Source of the DNA: JBBATK01 sp044228285
Lineage (GTDB): Bacteria; Bacteroidota; Ignavibacteria; Kapaibacteriales; NICIL-2
Length of the DNA: 64,000 nt
Direction: 5' to 3'
NCBI GenBank assembly: GCA_044228285.1
Contig: JBGAVD010000004.1
Location: forward strand, 421,208 to 485,207
Shown: piece after piece, positions 25,232 through 33,391 of the stretch
Numbering within the stretch: the first letter of the stretch is position 1
How the letters are laid out: each line of letters opens with the position of its first letter
Made by a program: the position numbers and the translations under genes
Notes under the pieces: generated by a model
Database searches by the model: none
The model's input: only the letters and a program-made list of their open reading frames with translations
Told to the model about the DNA's origin: nothing

Positions 25232-26419
25232 ATGAAACGTACAGCAATCATTCTTTTCTTACTTGCAATCGTCGCTGCTCAAGGAGCATCGTGTAAAAAG
25301 GCAGCTGAAACTCCGGGGATGGAGAATTTTAGCATTCCCGCGAATTCTAGCACGACCATTGAACAAAAAAATGCAGCGATTAATGGCTCCCGACAGAACG
25401 CCATTACTACCGTCGCACGCGAGTGCTCCCCCGCAATTGTAGGGATCAATGTGACTGAAATGCGCGAAATGAGCGTGAATCCTTTCGGCTTTGACGATCC
25501 ATTTTTTGGAGACATATTTAGACGATTTAATCAAAGGTATACCCAACCAGTACGCTCTTTGGGCTCTGGTTTTATAGTCTCATCGGACGGCTACATTATC
25601 ACCAACGATCACGTTGCCGGTCGTGCCTCAAAGATTGTGGTGACGACTACGAATGGAGAGAAGTACGACGCAGAGATTATTGGTAGTGACCCAACATCGG
25701 ATGTCGCACTGCTTAAAATTAACGCTTCAAACTTACCGTACCTTAAACTTGGAAACTCAGACAACGTGATAGTAGGAGAATGGTCTATCGCCTTTGGAAA
25801 TCCCTTTGGCTTGTTTGATAAAAACTCAAAACCGACGGTGACGGTCGGCGTTATATCCAACACCGGTGTTTCGTTTAGTGAGAATTCGGAGGGCTCAGAA
25901 AGAGTATATCGAAATATGTTGCAAACTGATGCTGCGATTAGCTCTGGTAATTCTGGCGGACCCTTGATCAATGCAAATGGTGAAGTGATTGGAATGAATA
26001 CGATCATATTTTCAACAGCCCAGTCAAATCGTGGGTCGGGTAGTATCGGTATCGGCTTTGCGATTCCCGTGAACCGTGTTCGACAAATCATGACGAAGCT
26101 GAAGAGCGGAGAGAAACTTGAGCGAGCATTTTTCACCGGTCTTGCTGTAGACTTTCTTACGGAGCGTACAGCTGCGCTGTATCGCTCAAAGCGACAAGAA
26201 GGTGTGATCATAACGCGTGTCGTCACGAACTCGCCTGCAGAGAAAGCTGGTTTAGAGCCAGGAGATATTATTCTTGAGATTGACAAGTCTGTAATTCACA
26301 ATGATGACGACCTGAAGGTAGCCATCAATGATGCAGTCGTAGGTCAGGTACTTGAGTTTAAGATCGAGCGCGATGGCGAGCAAATGACCAAGAAAATGAC
26401 TTTGGAGAAACGTCGCTAA
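25232..26419 (+). CDS. HtrA/DegP-family serine protease, predicted lipoprotein
   Basis: Periplasmic quality-control protease of 395 residues from the ATG at 25232 (MKRTAIILFLLAIVAAQGASC, lipobox-like GASC with Cys 21). Upstream in-frame ATGs at 25166 and 25211 would give longer, less typical signals. The trypsin-like triad is His127 (ITNDHVAG), Asp157 (PTSDVALLK) and Ser241 (SSGNSGGPL). One PDZ domain follows near residues 300-390 (VTNSPAEKAGLEPGDIILEI), as in DegS-type proteins, rather than the two of DegP. Its stop TAA is immediately followed by the ATG of lptB with no gap, so the two are translationally coupled. Confidence 0.88.
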   Translation: MKRTAIILFLLAIVAAQGASCKKAAETPGMENFSIPANSSTTIEQKNAAINGSRQNAITTVARECSPAIVGINVTEMREMSVNPFGFDDPFFGDIFRRFNQRYTQPVRSLGSGFIVSSDGYIITNDHVAGRASKIVVTTTNGEKYDAEIIGSDPTSDVALLKINASNLPYLKLGNSDNVIVGEWSIAFGNPFGLFDKNSKPTVTVGVISNTGVSFSENSEGSERVYRNMLQTDAAISSGNSGGPLINANGEVIGMNTIIFSTAQSNRGSGSIGIGFAIPVNRVRQIMTKLKSGEKLERAFFTGLAVDFLTERTAALYRSKRQEGVIITRVVTNSPAEKAGLEPGDIILEIDKSVIHNDDDLKVAINDAVVGQVLEFKIERDGEQMTKKMTLEKRR

Positions 26420-27277
26420 ATGGGAGAACAAACAGCAAAGAGTGATGCAGATCAACCTGCAACAGCGGTTGCAGCACAAAGCGATCCGCAATCGGCTATT
26501 GAAGCGCCGCATACACGGAGTATTCTGCAGGCGCATGATCTGCGAAAAGTGTATTCGAAGCGTGCTGTGGTGGATGGTGTGAGCTACGAAGTAAAACAGG
26601 GCGAATGCGTTGGTTTGCTTGGACCAAATGGTGCCGGGAAGACGACTTCTTTCTATATGATCGTTGGGATGATACAACCAACGGAGGGTACAGTACTACT
26701 CGACGGCAAAGACATCACCCATACTGCAATGTACAAGCGAGCGCGTCTAGGCATTAGCTATCTGCCACAGGAAGCATCTGTCTTTCGAAAGCTGAGCGTA
26801 GAGGACAATATTATGGCAGTTCTAGAGCTGCAGAAGTTGACTCGAGCCCAGCGTAAAGAAAGATTGGAAGAGCTCCTCCATGATTTCAACATTCTCCACA
26901 TTCGCAAAAGCCTCGGCTATGTTTTGTCCGGTGGCGAACGTCGTCGAACAGAAATCGCCCGAACTCTCGCTGCCAATCCGAAGTTCGTACTTCTAGACGA
27001 ACCTTTTGCGGGCATTGATCCGATTGCCGTTGAAGATATCATGCACATGGTTCGAACGCTAAAGACGCGCGGAATTGGTGTGCTTATCACAGACCACAAC
27101 GTACACGAAACATTGTCGATCACCGATCGCTCTTATATACTCATTGAGGGAAAGGTGTTTATTTCTGGAACGGCATCCCAAATTGCGGATAATGAGGAGG
27201 TCCGCAGACGGTATCTGGGGCAGAGTTTTAAACTTGAGCGCTACTCCGCAAGCGAAGAAGCACCGCAATCTTCCTAG
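26420..27277 (+). CDS. lptB: Lipopolysaccharide export ABC transporter ATP-binding protein
   Basis: Cytoplasmic ATPase that powers the LptB2FG complex extracting LPS from the inner membrane. Residues 35-270 form the ABC domain. Walker A is GPNGAGKTT, the Q-loop is SYLPQEASVFRKLSVEDN (typical of LptB), the signature is LSGGERRR, and Walker B is FVLLDEPFAGIDPIAVEDI. The switch His is in ITDHNVHETL. The FAGIDPIAV segment is diagnostic of LptB among ABC ATPases. An unusual ~34-residue Ala/Gln-rich N-terminal extension precedes the domain. The start ATG directly follows the htrA stop, and the last 50 bases overlap the 3' end of the convergent flippase gene. Confidence 0.92.
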   Translation: MGEQTAKSDADQPATAVAAQSDPQSAIEAPHTRSILQAHDLRKVYSKRAVVDGVSYEVKQGECVGLLGPNGAGKTTSFYMIVGMIQPTEGTVLLDGKDITHTAMYKRARLGISYLPQEASVFRKLSVEDNIMAVLELQKLTRAQRKERLEELLHDFNILHIRKSLGYVLSGGERRRTEIARTLAANPKFVLLDEPFAGIDPIAVEDIMHMVRTLKTRGIGVLITDHNVHETLSITDRSYILIEGKVFISGTASQIADNEEVRRRYLGQSFKLERYSASEEAPQSS

Positions 27278-28718
27278 CGAGTTTTTGAGTTAAAGCCCAC
27301 TCATCTTTTGTCAGAAATCCCAAAGCAGCAGCACTTACGCTACAAAGTAGAACGCCTCCAGCGCAGGCTAGAGGCTGTGACCAATAACGTAAAATGAGCA
27401 GAGAGTAGGGAAGACATATTGCCGTCAACGCAAGTGTTCGAAAGCTAAACTTTCTAATGAGAGAAAATCCGAAACTGCGTCCAACAAACCACAAAGAGAC
27501 TGCTGCACTCAGAATGTTTGACCAGGTCTTAGCTAATATGTAACCGGAGCTCATGTACTCTGGAATCAATAGGAAATCAGCACTTAAACTCCCAACGACA
27601 AGGAAGAGACCAGAGAAGAACATTGCTCTGTGCTCATTCTGTGCTGCATTGATGAGCAGAGCCGTTTGTGCTATGCAGGTTACCACTGCTAACCAGAACT
27701 GCAGTTGAAACTGAATGATGTTGTCTGCATAGACGTTCTTGGTAAAAACAAAGGCTATAAAAGGGCTGAGAGTACTGAGGCAGGTAGCTAAGATGATGGC
27801 GACAAAAACGATGACCGAGAGCGTGCGTTCAATGCGATGCACTGCATTGTCCTTTCCCTGGTGTATAGCTTCTGCGATCATCGGATAGAGTGTTGATGAC
27901 AAGGCAAGAAATGCTGTGAGAATGATCTGTCCCATATTTGCCACTGCATTGATTACCCCGATCTCACGAATGGGAGCAAAGAGTCGCACGAGGTACAGAT
28001 CCAAAACACCATGTACATTCTGCAACACAAGTTGAGATGTTTGCGGTACAATTTGCCGGATCAGGTTTTTCAAGAAGACAAGACTCGGTAGAGGAAACAA
28101 GATTCGATCCACGCGAGTTTTCCAGCTCAAGAAAAGTGTTGCGGGAAGCGAGCTAAGAAGCTGTAAGCTAAAGATGAGAGTTGGGCTGAGCTCTGCGCGA
28201 AAGGTGTACAGAAGTATTAAGTATAGGCACCAGTCGGCTATGAAGCTCAAGGAGACTGCGCTCAGTTGAAGACGCTCACGATACGGTAGTTCTATGGCTG
28301 CTCTGAGCATGCTGCTTCTGCTGCTCATGGAGATCATGAATACTGCTAAAAGAACTACAACCCATGACTCAGTGCCGAACAAGACGGTATAACTCGCCAA
28401 CACCAAAGCGCTAAAGGCTATTGCCATGATGCGAAGCCACAGCACAGAGGAAACAACATCTCGCTTCGTCTCTGGCTTTGCGATCATTTCGCGCAGCGCT
28501 ATGGTATTCATTCCTGCGTCCACAAAGATGGTCAGGAAGAGGGAGCACATGAGTTGGACGTAGGAGAGTGCTCCGAAGTCATCTTTGCTCATGCTTGAGA
28601 GGACAACGCGCTGAGCGAGAAAATAGAGTCCGTAGCCAGCTATCTGCGACACAAAAACAATACCCGCGCCGGCAGCGGCGCGGGTTGATGATTTTTGGGG
28701 AGTAGGAGTATTCTGCAC
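27228..28718 (-). CDS. Polysaccharide/lipid-linked oligosaccharide flippase (MOP superfamily)
   Basis: A 496-residue integral membrane protein with 12-14 predicted helices. The start (AAAGAGIVFVSQIAGYGLYF followed by FGALSYVQL) is typical of Wzx/RfbX and polysaccharide biosynthesis exporters. These proteins flip undecaprenyl-linked sugars across the inner membrane. No glycosyltransferase or wzy gene is adjacent, so the sugar is unknown. The 3' end overlaps lptB (convergent) by 50 bases, encoding the final RLRSSAQV on this strand. The ATG at 28718 lies 9 bases after the stop of the TonB-like gene, so it is the last gene of the long minus-strand envelope cluster. Confidence 0.82.
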   Translation of the reverse strand: MQNTPTPQKSSTRAAAGAGIVFVSQIAGYGLYFLAQRVVLSSMSKDDFGALSYVQLMCSLFLTIFVDAGMNTIALREMIAKPETKRDVVSSVLWLRIMAIAFSALVLASYTVLFGTESWVVVLLAVFMISMSSRSSMLRAAIELPYRERLQLSAVSLSFIADWCLYLILLYTFRAELSPTLIFSLQLLSSLPATLFLSWKTRVDRILFPLPSLVFLKNLIRQIVPQTSQLVLQNVHGVLDLYLVRLFAPIREIGVINAVANMGQIILTAFLALSSTLYPMIAEAIHQGKDNAVHRIERTLSVIVFVAIILATCLSTLSPFIAFVFTKNVYADNIIQFQLQFWLAVVTCIAQTALLINAAQNEHRAMFFSGLFLVVGSLSADFLLIPEYMSSGYILAKTWSNILSAAVSLWFVGRSFGFSLIRKFSFRTLALTAICLPYSLLILRYWSQPLACAGGVLLCSVSAAALGFLTKDEWALTQKLARKIAVLLRLRSSAQV

Positions 28719-28727
28719 TCGGTTGCT

Positions 28728-29546
28728 CTAGTTAACGTCGAAGGTAAACTTAATCACTCCTTCGGCACGTTGCTCATTCTTCACCTTGAACTTCCATAGC
28801 CACATGGCTTTTAGTGCGGCTAGCTCAGCTTGTGGTGCACCTCGAGTGAGAGGGATAACGCTCTCAACATCACCGTTCTTGTCAACGATGAACTTGAGTT
28901 TGACAATCGTCGAATTGTTTAGTCCTTTCGGCGCGGCTGGAAGTCGTTTGTTCAATACCAAGGCACCACCACCACCGCCCCATTCGATATTGAAACCGTT
29001 ACCACTGCCACTTCCATCACCGACAATGCCTCGTCCTGTGCCATCGTTGGCGTTTTTGTCGCCCTTGGCTACACCGCTGCTATTATCTGGCAGTGTTGTT
29101 TTCTTTGTCGACGTGTTCTCATTTGACTTTGAATTCGCCGTATTGTCGTTCTTGTTAGGGTCCTTTGTGTTCAGCTTGAGTTGAGTGCTGAATTCTGTTG
29201 AGTTAGAGCTGGCGGCTACTTTCTTCGTCGTAGCTGTTTTCGGTGCAGAAGCGTCTGCAAAGCGTTCAGCAGACTTCTGTGCCTTCGCTGCAGCGCCTTC
29301 TTTCTGTAGGTTCCCATGACTCTTTCCTGCACCACTACCGTCACCAAAGTGCAAGCGAACAATATCAATCGGAATGGATGTAGAATCTACGCGGGTGCGA
29401 AGTATCGCAGGTTTGATAGTGATGAAAGGACTGATTATAACGAAGAAAAGTATCAACAGCAGGGCGCACACAAAGCCTCGCACGGTGTTTGAATCCCATG
29501 GAATACGTATGACGAAGGCCTTCGGCTCTTCTTCGGGCGTATACAT
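28728..29546 (-). CDS. TonB-like energy transducer
   Basis: A 272-residue protein. A short cytoplasmic N-terminus is followed by one transmembrane helix (residues about 24-44, VCALLLILFFVIISPFITI). A long Lys/Ser/Asn/Thr-rich periplasmic linker carries a poly-Gly stretch (GGGGGAL). The C-terminal domain near residues 195-272 (LNNSTIVKLKFIVDKNGDV, then ALKAMWLWKF) is the TonB_C fold that contacts outer-membrane receptors. The linker is rich in Lys/Ser/Asn rather than Pro. ExbB and ExbD are not in the window. It lies downstream of a SPOR protein and a beta-barrel protein and has a good promoter of its own at 29610-29639. Confidence 0.8.
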   Translation of the reverse strand: MYTPEEEPKAFVIRIPWDSNTVRGFVCALLLILFFVIISPFITIKPAILRTRVDSTSIPIDIVRLHFGDGSGAGKSHGNLQKEGAAAKAQKSAERFADASAPKTATTKKVAASSNSTEFSTQLKLNTKDPNKNDNTANSKSNENTSTKKTTLPDNSSGVAKGDKNANDGTGRGIVGDGSGSGNGFNIEWGGGGGALVLNKRLPAAPKGLNNSTIVKLKFIVDKNGDVESVIPLTRGAPQAELAALKAMWLWKFKVKNEQRAEGVIKFTFDVN

Positions 29547-29609
29547 GCTGTGTTTTCCTTTCTCAGTGCTTCAGATACAATGCTGCTTGCATCTGCGGTA
29601 AGTAACGTA

Positions 29610-29639
29610 CAAAACTACGTTTTTATTTTACTCGGTCAA
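29610..29639 (-). promoter_or_regulatory. Promoter of the TonB-like gene
   Basis: On the minus strand: TTGA, 18 bases, TAGTTTTG (29617-29610). This matches the TAnnTTTG type. It overlaps the very end of the SPOR gene, and would start transcription about 55 bases before the ATG at 29546. Confidence 0.5.
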
Positions 29640-31734
29640 CCCAGCTCGACGCAAAACCAGAGTTAATGGCTGCTCCTTCAGCTTCTTCCTTTGTGACGAA
29701 GTTGCCGAATCGGACGCGATAATAGATGGTTCCGCGAACCTGTTGCATGCTTAAGCTGGAATTTTCGATATTCTTTTTGCGTAAACGCTTCATCCAGTCT
29801 TCTGCATCATCTTTCGACGGACTCGAGTATACCTGAACGGTATAGACACCCTTCGAACTGGCGGGTTGCTTTATGACCGGCTTCGCAATGAGTCGAGGCT
29901 CTGGCACAGCTGGAACTGGCTCGCGTGGAACTGTCTTTCCAGTATTATCGATAGGGGCAGCAGAGGTCATTGCTTTTTGATCCGCAGCGCTTGCAGCTTG
30001 ATGTGATGTACTTTTCGTTGGTTTTGATGTTTCGGAATTTTTCTTCAGTTCATCACTAGGTGGAAGCTTTGGCTTGACAACTTTATCCATCGGCTGCTCC
30101 GGCGATGAATGCGCTGCCAAGGATTTCCTTTCTTTCTCTGCGCTTGCTTTTGGAGTAGTGCTAAGCTGAGTAGAATTCTTGCCATACGCGGCCTCAGCGT
30201 TGTGATCCTTTGCGGCATCATGATTTGCGAGTGACTTCTTGTCAGTTGAGTTACTACCTACGTGCGCGGATCCAGTACTGTTCTTAGCTGAATTCTGCTC
30301 TTTATGGTTTGCAGCATGATTGTCAATCGGTTTAGCGGGAGCTTGTTTGACGTTCGTTGCGACTGTACCGTACACATCGTTTTGCTTGGTAGGAGGAGTA
30401 TGAGCAAGGTTTGCGTGTGCGTCTGGCGCATGCTTGGCGGACTCATGTTTCAACGCAGTCGCCGGCTTTGCGTGTGCATCTTGACTTGTGTGTGTCTGAG
30501 GAGCTCCATGAGCTGCCGAGCTTGCTTGAGGGTGCTGTAGAGTGTGAGCATCAGGCTTGGTTTGTTTCACAGTTGCTGCAGGCGCAGAGTGCCCATCGTG
30601 CGCGGCTGTCGCTGAACCACTAGTACTATGTGCAGGAGTGCCAGAGTTCGTTGCGTGTGAGTCAGCATGACCAGTCTCCTGGTGAGTGGCCGCGTGTGCG
30701 TTTTGTTCAGATGAATGCTCAGTAGCATGTGGATCAGCATGCGCATCTGCATGCTGATCTGCCTTTTGTTCTGAATGAGCGTCGTTATGCTGTTCTAGCA
30801 GAGCTTGATCGCCACTATGATGCTCAGTTGGATGTTCGTTTGCTGTATGGGCTGAACTGGCTGAAGAATCATGGTTTTGGGCTAGCTGTTGAGAACTATG
30901 CGGATCAGTGGAGCTCAGTTTCCACCAGATACCACTTGCCCCAAGTGCAACAATAGCAATGGCAGCTGCGATAGCATAACCAAGCTTGATGCGACGGGCA
31001 CTTGGGACCTGATCTTCGGAACTGGCATCGAGTGTTTGGTCTGCTGCTAGGGGATTTCCAGCATTTTCTGGGTTCGCTTTATTGCTGCCATCAGCAAGTG
31101 CTGTTTCGGAAGTGGGTGGCATTGAATCCACGAGCTCTTCATCGAAATCGTGCGCGACTTTTTCAACCTGAGGTACGTCAACCGGCAATTCCTCAAAGTC
31201 GTCAATCAGCGGGACAGAATCCGAGCCTCCGCTCGTATCGCTATTTTCTGCGCTGAGTATGCTGGGTGTCGATGCACCAACAGCTGCTGCAGAAAGAGAT
31301 TCACTGCCTGAAGATGACTTTTGCAGTGCTGCTGCGTCTTCCTGAGGGTCTGTTTGCAGACGAGCTTTCAATCGATTGATGCTGTCTTCAAGGTTATCTT
31401 TCTTCGACTTCTTTTCTTTAGAGCGATCGAGTTCGGCTTGCAGAGTCGCTCGAAGTGCAGCTGCGTCATCGTCTGGTATAGAGTCTGGAGATTGTTCCGC
31501 AGCAGTAGAGGAATCGTTGTCTTGCCTAGTATCACTCAGGCTCAATTGAGGACTGCTGGTTGCGGTGCCTTCTTGAGGTTCAGATTGAGAGGCTGACTCT
31601 TCACTGCTATTCTCATACGGTAACGAGCCAGGATATGTGGGTAACGATTCCAGCTGAAAAGCATCGTTATTCAATGGGGCATCGTTAAAGTCCTCCGACT
31701 CCTGAGCGTTCTGCAGCTTGCTGGGGTCAATCAT
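29623..31734 (-). CDS. SPOR-domain membrane protein with histidine-rich periplasmic region
   Basis: A 703-residue protein. The acidic Ser/Asp/Glu-rich cytoplasmic part (1-248) contains a short coiled segment near 92-130. A single transmembrane helix lies at about 250-270 (YAIAAAIAIVALGASGIWW). A low-complexity periplasmic linker of about 350 residues follows. A C-terminal SPOR domain (about 628-703, GVYTVQVYSSPSKDDAEDW and following) binds denuded septal peptidoglycan in known families. Between residues 279 and 520 there are over 30 histidines, mostly as AH, DAH and HAD units. The start ATG at 31734 has AAGGA upstream; an earlier in-frame start at 31809 would overlap the barrel gene. A cell-division or envelope role is likely. 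The His-rich region might bind zinc, copper or nickel, which is inference. Confidence 0.8.
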   Translation of the reverse strand: MIDPSKLQNAQESEDFNDAPLNNDAFQLESLPTYPGSLPYENSSEESASQSEPQEGTATSSPQLSLSDTRQDNDSSTAAEQSPDSIPDDDAAALRATLQAELDRSKEKKSKKDNLEDSINRLKARLQTDPQEDAAALQKSSSGSESLSAAAVGASTPSILSAENSDTSGGSDSVPLIDDFEELPVDVPQVEKVAHDFDEELVDSMPPTSETALADGSNKANPENAGNPLAADQTLDASSEDQVPSARRIKLGYAIAAAIAIVALGASGIWWKLSSTDPHSSQQLAQNHDSSASSAHTANEHPTEHHSGDQALLEQHNDAHSEQKADQHADAHADPHATEHSSEQNAHAATHQETGHADSHATNSGTPAHSTSGSATAAHDGHSAPAATVKQTKPDAHTLQHPQASSAAHGAPQTHTSQDAHAKPATALKHESAKHAPDAHANLAHTPPTKQNDVYGTVATNVKQAPAKPIDNHAANHKEQNSAKNSTGSAHVGSNSTDKKSLANHDAAKDHNAEAAYGKNSTQLSTTPKASAEKERKSLAAHSSPEQPMDKVVKPKLPPSDELKKNSETSKPTKSTSHQAASAADQKAMTSAAPIDNTGKTVPREPVPAVPEPRLIAKPVIKQPASSKGVYTVQVYSSPSKDDAEDWMKRLRKKNIENSSLSMQQVRGTIYYRVRFGNFVTKEEAEGAAINSGFASSWVDRVK

Positions 31735-31744
31735 GTCTGATCCT

Positions 31745-33385
31745 TCAGAATTTCCATTCCAGTCCGAGTGAAGCAAAGGCTCCACGTTCTCGGTACTTTT
31801 CAAAAACAAAAATAGAAGAATTTGTCAAGTTTTCCACACGCCCACCAAGACTAAGTGTTTCAGCAAGCAAATATCGTAGTGAGGCATTAACCGTCATGTA
31901 CGAAGAAACGGTCTCATCGCGAGTGCCAGACACGTTTCGAGCGCCGACATAAGCTAGCTGAACATCGGTTTGGAGTCGTTCTAAAAAAGTACTGTGGAAG
32001 CGTACTGAAGCCTCAAAAGGAGCACGATACGGTACAAAACCGGAATCACTACGACTTGCGCTCGTGATACGCAGTCCTGCGGTCAATGAGGATTGTGAGC
32101 CGATGTGGATCAGCGCTTCGGTATAGATCTGTAAAAGCGTTGCTGGATTGTAGCTAAGTCGAAAGGTCCGTAAAGAATCTAATTCCATCATCGCCATGGA
32201 AGAATATGATGCGTAACTCAGGGAAGTACTCATCTCTAAGCTCGTTCCAGCAGAGTACCGAAGACCAAACATAGCTTCTCCCGAGATACGCTGCGCCGAT
32301 AAGTCCGAAAGACTATTTAAGTAGGGGTTCTGCTGAAGAGCTGATGATAAAAAAGTTGCTTCTGGGTTGCGACGAAAAGCGACCATAATACTTAGTTCGT
32401 TGGTCAAAGGAAACTCAGCACGTAGACGAGCAATCAGGTCTGCCTCTGCTTCTCCCTTTGAGTTACTCAGCGTTGCTGCACCCAATTCCATGTGTAGCTG
32501 ATAGTGCTCACTACGATTTGCAAGTGAAAGTCCCAGTTCATTGCCGCTGATTGTGTGGTCACCAGTTGGCCTTATATCCAGTCGTGTAAAGAGGCCAGGC
32601 TTCCAAGCACCCATAGGGTGTTCAACGAGAAGAGTACCCTGCAGAGCAGTCTCTCGCAAGTCTGAGCGCTGAGTCAACTCTTCACGTAAACCGGTGCTTG
32701 CAAAACGTAGAGACGCTTCATAGGGATAACTGTAGTGACGATTAATCATTTGTACACCGATCGAGATATTCTGTACCCTTCGTTCGGGAACGGAATCAAG
32801 ACGGGCAAAGAGTAGGTAGTTCTGACTGCCGAGATCGACAGAACTTGTGGTAACGCTGCCCGCAAAAATCCCATCACCCTCGGGTTCCTTATAGCGCAAA
32901 TCAAGATGGAGTGCGGCCCGCATGAACTCTGTGTTTGTTGAGTAGCCAGCGGAGCTATGGTAGTCTCCCTGCACATAAAAAGCATACTCAGAGAAGCTAG
33001 AGCCATAAGAAAACACCACATCGGGTGTCTGAAAAATGCCCATTGAAGCTTCAAAGAGTGCTCGATAGTTTTTGCGTTCCAACATCTCACCTGGGGCTGC
33101 CGTGCGAGCAAGCAACTTGGGTGCTTGTTTTTCAAGAGGGTTTAAGGAATCCAATTCAGCACGGCTAAGAACACGTGTGTTTGCTGGCCCCTGCTTGCTA
33201 AACGATGTAGCCATGAGCTTGATCGTCGCGCTCCCTTTTATGATGATATCTGGTACGTCTATAGGCGTGCCACTTTGTTCTTGTGAGGGACTACTGGTAG
33301 TACTTGAGCCTGACTGTTGCGCTTGCGCAACAGGTTGAAGAAAAGACAGGAGTGCAAGCACGCTTGCTGTAAGAAGTCGTATCAT
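31745..33385 (-). CDS. Outer-membrane beta-barrel protein (TonB-receptor-like barrel without plug)
   Basis: A 546-residue exported protein. The signal peptide (MIRLLTASVLALLSFLQPVAQAQ) is followed by a Ser/Thr/Gln linker and VPDIIIKGSATIKL. The remaining ~440 residues alternate polar and hydrophobic residues in strand-length blocks ending in aromatic residues. The protein ends in LSLGGRVENLTNSSIFVFEK and a final Phe (SLGLEWKF), the classic outer-membrane C-terminus that BAM recognises. The barrel resembles those of TonB-dependent receptors, but a plug domain is not visible. The ATG at 33385 was preferred to a GTG at 33391 that abuts the upstream stop. It lies between a giant TPR protein and the SPOR/TonB genes. 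Confidence 0.72.
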   Translation of the reverse strand: MIRLLTASVLALLSFLQPVAQAQQSGSSTTSSPSQEQSGTPIDVPDIIIKGSATIKLMATSFSKQGPANTRVLSRAELDSLNPLEKQAPKLLARTAAPGEMLERKNYRALFEASMGIFQTPDVVFSYGSSFSEYAFYVQGDYHSSAGYSTNTEFMRAALHLDLRYKEPEGDGIFAGSVTTSSVDLGSQNYLLFARLDSVPERRVQNISIGVQMINRHYSYPYEASLRFASTGLREELTQRSDLRETALQGTLLVEHPMGAWKPGLFTRLDIRPTGDHTISGNELGLSLANRSEHYQLHMELGAATLSNSKGEAEADLIARLRAEFPLTNELSIMVAFRRNPEATFLSSALQQNPYLNSLSDLSAQRISGEAMFGLRYSAGTSLEMSTSLSYASYSSMAMMELDSLRTFRLSYNPATLLQIYTEALIHIGSQSSLTAGLRITSASRSDSGFVPYRAPFEASVRFHSTFLERLQTDVQLAYVGARNVSGTRDETVSSYMTVNASLRYLLAETLSLGGRVENLTNSSIFVFEKYRERGAFASLGLEWKF

Positions 33386-33391
33386 AGTCAC

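Noticed and set aside
30258..31596. Several 60-95 codon frames opposite the SPOR gene
   Set aside because: They are shadows of the low-complexity His/Ala/Asp-rich region, whose biased codons keep other frames open.
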